Under the pieces are notes generated by a model. It had not been told where the DNA came from. It saw only the letters and a list, made by a program, of their open reading frames with translations, and searched no databases. Made by a program: the position numbers and the translations under genes. A stretch of 64,000 nucleotides of DNA from positions 930,001 to 994,000 of the forward strand of contig NZ_CAJRAU010000001.1 of NCBI RefSeq assembly GCF_907165045.1, in the 5' to 3' direction. Below are positions 16,810 to 25,281 of the stretch, piece by piece. This DNA is from Dyadobacter linearis (GTDB lineage: Bacteria; Bacteroidota; Bacteroidia; Cytophagales; Spirosomataceae). Each line of letters begins with the position of its first letter. Within the stretch, counting starts at the first letter, position 1.

Positions 16810-18711
16810 TCAGCGGGCAATGATTTTTTTGACAACCGACCGGCCGTTGGAGCCGGTAAGGCGGACCAGGTAAATGCCGCTGGTCAGTTTATAATTAATG
16901 GTTATTTCGCGTTGCGACTTTGCAAGCTTCTCTTCGTAAATCCGTCTGCCGCTATTTTCGATGATACTGATCTTCTCAAAATCACTATCAGTCCATTTAA
17001 CGGTTAAATTTTCCCAGGTCGGGTTTGGGAAAACCTGAAATGCTGCTGTTTCTGTCTCCACGCCCGTCACTTCTCCCCCGCCCCGCAGTACAAATGAAGT
17101 CACCGACATCGCAGGAATTGTGATAGGAATGGTATTGTCAGCCACATTCAGTTCCGACTTTTTCAATGCATTTTGTGCACGTGAAACGAAGGTTTCAGCG
17201 GCGGGAAGTTGTGATAAAGTGTAAACCGGTACCTGCTCTTTCAAAGGCAGAAAGTTCTCAATCTGGATATTGACAGTCTGATTCTGATCCGGCGAGCGGT
17301 TGATCAAAACGACCGTCATGGAATCTTTGGCCGCATTAATGCTCGGGTAAGCAGATATTAGGGTTTCATTCGAGGAAACAGCTTTGACAGAATGCGTTTG
17401 GTTGAAGCGGCTCAGCAAATGCAATGTTTCCCACATCCCCGTTTTCCAGCTCCACGGCGTGAATATCTCCACCTCGTTTTTCATAAACTCTCCCAGCGTC
17501 GATGCATACCAGACAGCCGTAACGGACGGGGCTATACTTTCGTCAATGCCAGTTTCCGTCACACCGAGTGTTACCCCGTGATCGGTGCCCAGGTATTGCG
17601 TCAGCCAATCGTTGCAGCGGGCGAAAATGTATTCCTTCGAAATGCTGTTGTCGTAGCCGCCGTTGATGGTTTTCACACCGTTGGCTTCTGGGAAAATGTA
17701 GTTTTTATCAAAATAAACGCGGTGCAGTTGCACCACTTCCTCTGTTTTTTTAGTGCCGGGGTAAAAATGAATATCGAGCACATCTAAAAGCTGCACGCCG
17801 CTTTTCTGCTCTTCTTCTGCAATGGATTTAATGAAGTATTCGAGCCAGGGATACGTTTTTCCGTTTTCCGTCACCGGCTTTCCGTCCCAGTTGTACCACT
17901 GCCACTCATTTGCGGTAACCGGCCCAACGAGCTTAATATCAGGCGATTTGGCCCGCGCCTTTTTAGCAACATCAATATAAAGCTGCATAAATTCCTGAGG
18001 AGATACCTGTTTCGGCATCACATCATCGTGCGTCCCCGACCAGATCTCCGGCTCATTGTCCATATTCCAATACCGGATTCCTTCTTTTTTCAGTCCCAAA
18101 CCCTTTTCACCAAACCAGTGGTCCAGGATCGCGACCGAAGAATCAGCATTCCATTTTTGAAGATATAAAGTGGTATTCCCTTCGGTTTTGGCTTTGGTAC
18201 CGGTTGCATTCGGTACGCCGCCGCCGGCCAGGTTTTGGTTCACACCTTCCCACCACTGCGACCGGTTAAAAGTCCAATCCGCAAAATTGGCTGCATTGCT
18301 TTTCGCCGCGTAACCCAGAAGTGGAAAAGCCCACATTCCCTGTGCGTTCGGAAAATGCTTTTGCAGTGTCAGCGCAGTCTGGTCCCAGCTGTTGTAGTAC
18401 ACGTTATTATACCAATCCGGGTGACTGCCCAGTTTCCTTCGCCAGTTATATTTAGAAGAATTATTCCCGCCGCTTTCCCGAAAAAACCGCACGCCCGCAT
18501 CACGCAGCCTGACCAGATCCGCTTCCGGTAACGTCCAGTTCGGATCCGTGGAAGAGAAGGAATTGTTGCGGCCGTAGAGGTAAGGGGAAATAGGTTTGAC
18601 TTCTGCGGTCGCGTCGATATTAATGACAACTTGCGCAGAAGTAATGGGCAGGGTTAAAAGGAGCAACGCAAAAGCGAGGGCGCCTGATAAAGTAATTTTG
18701 CGGATTTGCAT
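16810..18711 (-). CDS. GH44 family endoglucanase/xyloglucanase with T9SS sorting domain
   Basis: A 633-residue protein with a signal peptide (about 1-26), a GH44-like TIM barrel with flanking beta domain (about 30-545) and a type IX secretion C-terminal domain (about 558-633, starting FQVFPNPTWENL and ending VVKKIIAR). The probable acid/base is E220 in WNMDNEPEIW and the nucleophile E386 in GVTETGID. GH44 enzymes cut beta-1,4-glucans and often prefer xyloglucan. The C-terminal domain should send it to the cell surface or medium through T9SS. With the downstream alpha-xylosidase and the upstream SusC/SusD/SGBP it forms a xyloglucan system. GH39/GH51-like families are the alternative, but the NEPEIW and DIHFYPG signatures favour GH44. 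Confidence 0.83.
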   Translation of the reverse strand: MQIRKITLSGALAFALLLLTLPITSAQVVINIDATAEVKPISPYLYGRNNSFSSTDPNWTLPEADLVRLRDAGVRFFRESGGNNSSKYNWRRKLGSHPDWYNNVYYNSWDQTALTLQKHFPNAQGMWAFPLLGYAAKSNAANFADWTFNRSQWWEGVNQNLAGGGVPNATGTKAKTEGNTTLYLQKWNADSSVAILDHWFGEKGLGLKKEGIRYWNMDNEPEIWSGTHDDVMPKQVSPQEFMQLYIDVAKKARAKSPDIKLVGPVTANEWQWYNWDGKPVTENGKTYPWLEYFIKSIAEEEQKSGVQLLDVLDIHFYPGTKKTEEVVQLHRVYFDKNYIFPEANGVKTINGGYDNSISKEYIFARCNDWLTQYLGTDHGVTLGVTETGIDESIAPSVTAVWYASTLGEFMKNEVEIFTPWSWKTGMWETLHLLSRFNQTHSVKAVSSNETLISAYPSINAAKDSMTVVLINRSPDQNQTVNIQIENFLPLKEQVPVYTLSQLPAAETFVSRAQNALKKSELNVADNTIPITIPAMSVTSFVLRGGGEVTGVETETAAFQVFPNPTWENLTVKWTDSDFEKISIIENSGRRIYEEKLAKSQREITINYKLTSGIYLVRLTGSNGRSVVKKIIAR

Positions 18712-18721
18712 GTATCGTAGC

Positions 18722-18913
18722 GGCCTCTCCCCCTGCCCCCTCTCCTAAAAGAGAGGGGTTTTACTTTTCACTGAAGTGAACGGGAGCAGACATTTTTGCT
18801 CTCTTAGAGCTATTTGTAAATCTTAATTTCTACCAGCTGAGAGAACGCTCCTGCAAAGGAGCCATTCCCGCCAACTCCCCTCTCCTGATGGAGAGGGGCC
18901 GGGGGTGAGGTCA
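18722..18913. repeat. MITE-like palindromic element between SGBP and GH44 genes
   Basis: About 190 bp bounded by imperfect inverted ends rich in C (left) and G (right). Each end carries its own hairpin: 18737-18744 pairs with 18751-18758, and 18877-18885 pairs with 18890-18898 around a TGAT loop. G/C-run repeats of this type are often interspersed in Bacteroidota genomes. It occupies the whole gap between the surface glycan-binding gene and the GH44 gene and may attenuate transcription into the hydrolase genes. Confidence 0.7.
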
Positions 18914-20080
18914 TTATTTCTTCACTATCCGGAAATTATCCACACTACCATTGAATGAAGCGATCGCTACATCCGGTGTGTTGAACAATACTTTCAGATC
19001 GGTGATTTTGGATGCATCCAGAATGCTGCCGCCAGCTGCGTTTTTGAACTCTGAAAGCTCGATCACAGCTGTTCTCCAACCGTTGGTCTGGTAGCCAGTT
19101 GCTGCGTATTCAGTTGAGTTCCAGGGCTGGAATGAATAGTTGAATTCAGTTCCTCCGGCGGTGATCGTAATATCGTATTTACCCGCTTTCCACGGTTCTG
19201 CGATATTGTGCTCGAATTTGAACTGTCTTTCCGAAGCTGGTCCGGCGGCAAGTTTGAAATCGAAGCTGCAAGTAGAGAATACCCAAGCGTCCGCATAGCC
19301 CGTTGCCGGTAATTTGGTCTGTTTTATTCTCGAAAACTTACCCGAGATAGCAGCCGGATCTGTGGCTGGTACAATAGGAGCTGCGCCCCAGCAAACTTCT
19401 GAGCCCCAGCTTGTTGCCGGAATATCAAAATTGACAAGGTTACCCTCGGTACCATTTACTTTATAGCTCGTTTTTACAGTACCAAACTCTCCTTCAACCG
19501 TAATAACATCCGAAACAGCAGTCGCAGGCATTTTTACCGTGATCTGTTTTACAGAGCTGTTCACGATTTGCAGATCGGTCGTACCTACTTTTACAGATTT
19601 AATATTATAGAAATAATCTCCGGCGATCACCAGGTTACCGCCTGGTTTTACAAACTCAGAATACAAACCCGAAAGTACCGGAGTCGGGGCTGACAATACG
19701 AAATCGTAAGTAGCCTCTCCGCCCTTGGTTTGCACGCGGATCTTGTTGGAAACCCCCGCATCCACCGCTTTGGTTGGTGCATTCGCAGGTATCGTCACGA
19801 TCACATTGGAATTACTGCCCAGTGCAGCATTGAAAGTAGCCTCAAAATCGTTGAAATACACTTTCATCACACTTCCCAGGTTCTGGCCCTGGATCACGAT
19901 CAGACTACCCGGTTCAGCCGCATTTAGCGAACTGTCCGCTTTGGTAGGATCGAGCAGACGAACATTGCTGATCATCGGCGCGCCGTCTACATCATCGTCA
20001 TTACAGCTCTGGAACGAAAGCAGCATTCCTGCCGCCAAGCACAGTCCGAAGGCTGTTTTAAATATATTCCTGAAATTCAT
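18914..20080 (-). CDS. surface glycan-binding lipoprotein with IPT/TIG domains (SGBP)
   Basis: I place the start at the ATG at 20080, which gives 388 residues; an upstream TTG would add ten residues and overlap the SusD gene. A lipoprotein signal ends in LLSFQSC and is followed by an acidic run. Two IPT/TIG immunoglobulin-like repeats follow (each with a G-x-N-L or G-x-Y-F turn). The C-terminal Trp-rich domain (SWGSEVCWG, FQPWNSTEY, QTNGWRTAVIEL) is typical of the xyloglucan-binding domain of SGBP-B proteins. It holds polysaccharide at the cell surface near SusC/SusD. It follows SusD by about 19 bp, the standard place for such a gene. Confidence 0.85.
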   Translation of the reverse strand: MNFRNIFKTAFGLCLAAGMLLSFQSCNDDDVDGAPMISNVRLLDPTKADSSLNAAEPGSLIVIQGQNLGSVMKVYFNDFEATFNAALGSNSNVIVTIPANAPTKAVDAGVSNKIRVQTKGGEATYDFVLSAPTPVLSGLYSEFVKPGGNLVIAGDYFYNIKSVKVGTTDLQIVNSSVKQITVKMPATAVSDVITVEGEFGTVKTSYKVNGTEGNLVNFDIPATSWGSEVCWGAAPIVPATDPAAISGKFSRIKQTKLPATGYADAWVFSTCSFDFKLAAGPASERQFKFEHNIAEPWKAGKYDITITAGGTEFNYSFQPWNSTEYAATGYQTNGWRTAVIELSEFKNAAGGSILDASKITDLKVLFNTPDVAIASFNGSVDNFRIVKK

Positions 20081-20099
20081 TGTCAGTAGTAGATTAGGG

Positions 20100-21725
20100 T
20101 TAGTCAACAAGTTTGCTGAAATCGAAAGGAACCGGCTCGTCTTTCAAAGAAGGCGCATTCACGATCTCTCCTTCCGGAAATGGCAGGTACAAAGTGTTCG
20201 CCGCCAGCGGGTAATACTCAGCAGGGGAATACGTTACGGTATATTTTTTCGGATTGGTAGAACCTGGCACATACGTCATCGTATAGTTCTCACGACGTTG
20301 TTTAGCGGTATAAGCGATCGCTTTCGCAGGGTTGAAATAATACCAGCGTACCACTTCATTCCAGGAGTTACCTTCAAATACCGTCTCGATCCTTCTTTCC
20401 TGGAAAATATCTTCGAAAGTCAGTGAAGTTTTGTTAGCCAAACCTGCCCTTTTACGAACCGCATTGAAGTATTCCAATGCTTTTGCGTCCGAAGTTGAAG
20501 CCGCATTACCCAATACTGCATCCGCGTAGATCAGGTATACCTCGGCAAGGCGCAGCATGTAGGAATTGATATTAGCCGCCATAAATCCGCCCAAACCACC
20601 ATTGTCGGCAGGTGAGCCAACGATGTATTTTTTGATAGCAGCAAGCTGTTCCGGGCGCACATATTTCAAACCGCCGGTCGCTTTTTGGAGATTTGGATAC
20701 ACATCGCTGTCGAACATCGCAATCGCTTTTCTGCGAAGTGAATCTGCCGGATTTTCTGTAAAATACTTTACCAAATCCGCTGAAAGTCCCTGAGCTGCAC
20801 CCCAGCCGTCGCCGGTTGTAGTGATATTGGCATCGTAGGCAAAATACGCCTGGAACGAATTGTTAACACCCCAGGGATTGCTTACCGGCATCCATTGCAG
20901 TGAGAAAAGGCTTTCCGCATTGTTTTTGGATGCATTGTGATTTGCACTTTCGAACAGCTCGCCATAAGTCGGCGCCAATGTGCGGCCGCTTTTTGTGATC
21001 ACATCCTCCGCATAGTATTTCGCACTGTCCAGGTCCGACTGGTTACGCGTTCCGCTCTGGTTCAGTCCGGCGCGCATCAGGTACATACGGGCCAGCATTC
21101 CTTCCGCAGAATATTTTGTCAAACGTCCCTGATCGGCAGTTGCAGGCAGGTTTGCAGCTGCATAGCGATAATCCTGGATCAGCAATTTCCACACATCTTC
21201 AATACGGTTACGAACCGGCGCTTCGTTCAGCTGCGCCACGTTGTCGTAAACGATCGGAACTGCGCCCCAGTTGGTCACCAGGTAATAATAGGCAGTAGCG
21301 CGCATAAAACGGCATTCGCCTAATCCCTGCGATTTCACAGCCGCCGAAGCAGTGCTTCCCGTTGCTTCATTGATCGCCTTGAAAGCGTTATTGCTTTGCG
21401 CGATGATCTTGTAGAAAGATTTATAACCCGGCAAAAGCGTGTTCACGTCCGTTGAAGGAACAGCATGTTTTACATAGGCTGTGCGGTCATTGGAATTGAG
21501 GTTACCAGCCCGAGCCTCCTGAAAAGACATATTCGCCTTATCATTGAAATCGAACCAGACGATATTATAAAGCGGCGCGGTACCTGCCAGGATCTCCGCA
21601 TCGGTTTTGTAAAAATTACCCGAGGTAAGTGCGTCCAGCGGCGGGCGATCGAGGAATTCCTCGCTACATCCCTGCAAAAGCATCAATGTGCTGATAGCCG
21701 CCAAGATTTTGATTTTGAATTGCAT
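20100..21725 (-). CDS. SusD/RagB family glycan-binding outer-membrane lipoprotein
   Basis: A 541-residue lipoprotein (MLLQGCSEEFLDRPP, Cys about 20). The helical N-terminal half has FMRATAYYYLVTNWGAVPIV, and the C-terminal half has the usual ERRIETVFEGNSWNEVVRWYYF segment. It is the cell-surface binding partner of the SusC encoded 34 bp upstream. Together with the downstream glycan-binding lipoprotein, GH44 and GH31 genes it forms a compact polysaccharide-utilisation operon, most likely for xyloglucan. The nominal substrate rests on the hydrolases, not on this sequence. Confidence 0.95.
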   Translation of the reverse strand: MQFKIKILAAISTLMLLQGCSEEFLDRPPLDALTSGNFYKTDAEILAGTAPLYNIVWFDFNDKANMSFQEARAGNLNSNDRTAYVKHAVPSTDVNTLLPGYKSFYKIIAQSNNAFKAINEATGSTASAAVKSQGLGECRFMRATAYYYLVTNWGAVPIVYDNVAQLNEAPVRNRIEDVWKLLIQDYRYAAANLPATADQGRLTKYSAEGMLARMYLMRAGLNQSGTRNQSDLDSAKYYAEDVITKSGRTLAPTYGELFESANHNASKNNAESLFSLQWMPVSNPWGVNNSFQAYFAYDANITTTGDGWGAAQGLSADLVKYFTENPADSLRRKAIAMFDSDVYPNLQKATGGLKYVRPEQLAAIKKYIVGSPADNGGLGGFMAANINSYMLRLAEVYLIYADAVLGNAASTSDAKALEYFNAVRKRAGLANKTSLTFEDIFQERRIETVFEGNSWNEVVRWYYFNPAKAIAYTAKQRRENYTMTYVPGSTNPKKYTVTYSPAEYYPLAANTLYLPFPEGEIVNAPSLKDEPVPFDFSKLVD

Positions 21726-21759
21726 ATAAAAAGGTCTTTTGAAATTAAAATTGAATCGA

Positions 21760-24700
21760 TTAGAAATCAGCCGTCAAACCGAAAGAATACATCCGAACCG
21801 AAGGGTAGCGACCAGTATCCACGCCTGCCATCACAGTTCCACCGTAGTTCACCATACCAACCTCAGGGTCATAACCTTTGTATTTGGTAATTGTAAACAA
21901 GTTTTGCGCACCAACCGAAGCTTTCAGCCCGCGGATGAAAAGGTCTTTCATCAACGATTTCGGGAAGTTGTAGCTCACTGTGATGTTTTTCAAACGCACG
22001 TAGCTGCCGTCTTCAATGAAGTTGGTGCTCATCCGGTTGTTACCATTCGGGTCACCCGGTGCGATACGCGGGATCACGTGGCCCGGGTTGGTCAGCGTTA
22101 CATTCTCCGCGTCGCCTGCTGCATAGCTGCTTGGACGCGCATAGTTCGCTACTGATTTCCACTGATTTCCAAACACACCACCATTGCCCGGTACTTCTGC
22201 GCGGTAGCGCGGGTAGTTCAGAATGTCATTTTTGAAACTTCCTGTCAGGAATGCATTCAGCTCGAAGTTCTTGTAGGTCATATTGTTATTGAAACCCAAT
22301 GTAAACTTCGGCCAAGGATTACCGATCACCGTGCGGTCTTCTGCATCGATTACGCCGTCGGCATTCAGGTCTTTAAACTTGGTATCTCCTACCCAGCTGC
22401 CTGTTTGTGGATTGATGGTCAGTTCGCCGTTTGAAGTCTGGATCGCGTGGTTTCTGATATCTTCCGCATTCTGGAAAAGACCTTCGGCCACGTAGCCGGT
22501 CAGCATACTTGCAGGCTGTCCTTCCTCGGTTTTAAAACCAACCGAAGTTGCATTCCATATCGGTGTGATCGGGTTCAGGAGTGAGGTTACTTTATTGCGG
22601 TCGAACGAAAGGTTAATACCTGTTCTCCAATAAAAACCACCTTTATCGATATTCACTGTATTCAATGTCAAACCAACACCACGGTTTTTCATCGAACCTG
22701 CATTCACAGCCGGCCAGCTCAGGTACCCTGCTGAATAAGCAATGTCACCACCATAAGTGAAAGGATAAGAGTTAACCGTGATCAGACTTGTGATATTCTT
22801 GATATAAGCATCCACGATCAGCTCCACGCGGTTGCTGAACATGTGCAGATCCAAACCTCCGTTGATCACATCATCCTTTTCCCAGGTCAGGAATTCGTTG
22901 GCAAAGTTGGAGGCCAGAAAGCCCGTTCCCCAACCGGTAGGTACTGTTTGAAGGGTGGAATAAATGGCATTGCCACCGCTTCCCTGGTTACCCGAGCGTC
23001 CGATCTCGAACCTCAGTTTCAGGTCATTGATCGCATTCACACCTTTCAGAAAAGCCTCTTCCGACACGCGCCATGCTACCGAAACTGCCGGGAAGTTACC
23101 CCAGCGGCGGCCGTCGCGGAATGCAGAAGATCCGTCCATCCGGTAAGTTCCCTGCACGATATAGCGCTCGTTGAAGCTATAATTCACACGTGCAAAATAC
23201 GATTCGCGTGATCCTGCGCCTTTACCGCTGTTGTTGCTCACATTGGAAATAACCGATGCATCACCACCCGAAAGCTCTTCGATCGTATTGGTAATGAACT
23301 TTTTACGTGAAGCTGTAAGTGATTCATAAGTAAATGCCTGCGCCTCGTGGCCAGCCATCAGGTTGATATCGTGTTTGCCCAATTTCAAATCATAGGTCAA
23401 ACGGCTGTGTAAGCTCCACCAGTTATTTGTATTCGCATCCCTTCTTGAAGTTGCTGCATCCTGCGATACTACAAAACCACCGATTGTATAAGATGGATGG
23501 TAGGAATAGTATTTCAAGATCTCAGAGCTACCGTTCACTTCCGTGTGCCAGGTCAGGTTTTTGAATGGTTTGATATCCGCGTACAAACTTCCCAGAATAG
23601 AGGTCCGGCGGTTGTAATCGTTATAGATCTTGGAGATCATCACCGGGTTCGTAAACTGGAACTGTGTAGAAACAGGTCCGCCCCAGCTGCCGTCAGGATT
23701 CGTTACCGGCACACTTGGATTTTGGTCCAATGCAAGCTGGATAATTCCTCCATTGTTGGTATTTACTTTTTCTTCCGTAATACCAACACTCATATTCGCA
23801 CCGATTTTCAGCCAGTTGCGTGTCTGATTTTCCAGGTTCAAACGACCGTTATAACGTTTAAAACCAGAACCTTCTACAATACCTTTTTGGTTAAAATACT
23901 CACCTGAAAGGTAGTACGTCGACTTTTCAGTACCGCCGCTCAATCCCACAGAGTATTTCTGCAAAGTAGTAGGGCGGAAAAGTGCGCCCTGCCAGTCAGT
24001 ACCTTCGCCCAGCACAGACGGATCGGCAAACTGCGGTTCAGTAGCAGTACTACCCACAGCGGCAGCTTCGTTACGGAACTGCGCATATTCACGCAGGTTC
24101 ATCACATCAATATGTTTCGGCTCCGATTGCAGGGTAACCAATGCGTTGAATGTGATTTTAGCTTCGCCGGCTTTACCGCGTTTCGTGGTGATCATCACAA
24201 CCCCGTTTGCTCCAACCGCACCGTAAATCGCTGTGGCAGAAGGCCCCTGCAAAACGTTGATCGTCTCGATATCGTCCGGGTTAATGCTCGAAAGAATGTT
24301 TGAAAAACCTGTCGGGCGGTTGTTCGGATCGTCACGCATGTTATCAGGCTTGATCTGCACACCGTCGATCACATATAAAGGTTGTGTAGTACCTGTCAGC
24401 GAGCTCAGACCGCGAATCAAAACCGAAGGCGCAGCTCCCGGCTGACCGGAGTTCTGCTGTACCATTACGTTAGCCGCGCGACCCTGCAAACCTTGTTCTA
24501 GTGAAGTATTGATGGTTTTGCTCAGATCTTTACCCGAAACAGTAACCTGTGAACTGGAAACATCTGTTTTTTTCATTTCCCCATACCCTACTACCACCAC
24601 TTCGTCCAGCGCAGCAATGCTTTCCTGCAATCTGACATCAATTTTAGTTTTGTTTCCCACCGGAATTTCCTGCGTCACAGAACCGATGAAGGAAATTACC

Positions 24701-24978
24701 AGCGTGTTACCCGCCGCCGCCTCGATCGTAAACTCACCCCTTGCATTGGTAGTAGTTCCATTGGAAGTTCCTTTCACCACCACACTCGCGCCCGGAATAG
24801 CATCATCACGTTCAGCCGAAACGACTGTACCAGTGATGGTTTTTTTGGCATCGCCCTGCGCAAAGGCACCCAGCCCAGCGCCCATGATCCCCAATGTCAG
24901 AAGAAGAGGTCGTAGCAACCCGGCGAGGAAATGCAAGCTGCGATTAACCCGCCTTGTTTCGTACAAATTTTGTTGCAT
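21760..24978 (-). CDS. SusC/RagA family TonB-dependent transporter of the xyloglucan-type locus
   Basis: A 1072-residue protein: signal peptide (cleavage near residue 41, GAFAQG), carboxypeptidase-regulatory-like domain (about 48-125, PGASVVVKGTSNGTTTNARG), the ALDEVVVVGYGEMKK junction, plug (about 140-255, with LYVIDGVQI and ATAIYGAVGANGVVMITTK) and a beta-barrel to the C-terminal Phe. It transports oligosaccharides across the outer membrane. It is the first gene of the minus-strand operon. The 303-bp gap ahead of it contains a 28-bp inverted repeat and then the hybrid sensor gene on the same strand. Confidence 0.95.
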   Translation of the reverse strand: MQQNLYETRRVNRSLHFLAGLLRPLLLTLGIMGAGLGAFAQGDAKKTITGTVVSAERDDAIPGASVVVKGTSNGTTTNARGEFTIEAAAGNTLVISFIGSVTQEIPVGNKTKIDVRLQESIAALDEVVVVGYGEMKKTDVSSSQVTVSGKDLSKTINTSLEQGLQGRAANVMVQQNSGQPGAAPSVLIRGLSSLTGTTQPLYVIDGVQIKPDNMRDDPNNRPTGFSNILSSINPDDIETINVLQGPSATAIYGAVGANGVVMITTKRGKAGEAKITFNALVTLQSEPKHIDVMNLREYAQFRNEAAAVGSTATEPQFADPSVLGEGTDWQGALFRPTTLQKYSVGLSGGTEKSTYYLSGEYFNQKGIVEGSGFKRYNGRLNLENQTRNWLKIGANMSVGITEEKVNTNNGGIIQLALDQNPSVPVTNPDGSWGGPVSTQFQFTNPVMISKIYNDYNRRTSILGSLYADIKPFKNLTWHTEVNGSSEILKYYSYHPSYTIGGFVVSQDAATSRRDANTNNWWSLHSRLTYDLKLGKHDINLMAGHEAQAFTYESLTASRKKFITNTIEELSGGDASVISNVSNNSGKGAGSRESYFARVNYSFNERYIVQGTYRMDGSSAFRDGRRWGNFPAVSVAWRVSEEAFLKGVNAINDLKLRFEIGRSGNQGSGGNAIYSTLQTVPTGWGTGFLASNFANEFLTWEKDDVINGGLDLHMFSNRVELIVDAYIKNITSLITVNSYPFTYGGDIAYSAGYLSWPAVNAGSMKNRGVGLTLNTVNIDKGGFYWRTGINLSFDRNKVTSLLNPITPIWNATSVGFKTEEGQPASMLTGYVAEGLFQNAEDIRNHAIQTSNGELTINPQTGSWVGDTKFKDLNADGVIDAEDRTVIGNPWPKFTLGFNNNMTYKNFELNAFLTGSFKNDILNYPRYRAEVPGNGGVFGNQWKSVANYARPSSYAAGDAENVTLTNPGHVIPRIAPGDPNGNNRMSTNFIEDGSYVRLKNITVSYNFPKSLMKDLFIRGLKASVGAQNLFTITKYKGYDPEVGMVNYGGTVMAGVDTGRYPSVRMYSFGLTADF

Positions 24979-25124
24979 GTTGTTTGGTTTTATAAGTTAC
25001 TATTGGTTCACTTCCGAATTTATACTTTTCCGATACCTCTGGGTTAAGGCGCTGGTTTTGGTATAAATCGAATGAATAGTTGGACAAATGTGCCTTTAAA
25101 AAACGTGCTGGAAGGGATCTTAAT

Positions 25125-25152
25125 GTTTACAAATAGGGTGTCATTTGTAAAC
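25125..25152. promoter_or_regulatory. 28-bp perfect inverted repeat upstream of the PUL susC
   Basis: GTTTACAAAT (25125-25134) and ATTTGTAAAC (25143-25152) are perfect reverse complements with an 8-nt spacer. The site lies about 150 bp upstream of susC. It has no T-run after it, so it is not a terminator. It is a good candidate for the binding site of the hybrid two-component regulator or another regulator of the locus. The rest of the 303-bp gap 24979-25281 shows no gene. Confidence 0.65.
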
Positions 25153-25281
25153 TAGCGCAAAAAATCAGGCTATTTTTTCACCTGTAAGTGCATTTGCAAA
25201 GGGATCCTCCAAAAAAATGGGTGAGCAGGTAATGAGCAGGCGTATTTCGCGGATATGTTAGTATCAGGCTGATCTTTTGTA

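Noticed and set aside
18737..18758. Left hairpin of the 18.7-kb element as a simple terminator
   Set aside because: It has a matching hairpin at the other end and inverted outer sequence, so it is better explained as part of a repeat element. Some termination is still possible.
22071..22090. CACGTGGCCCGG in the PUL susC gene as a third LacI-type operator
   Set aside because: It lacks the left GGG half of the palindrome and lies inside a coding region.
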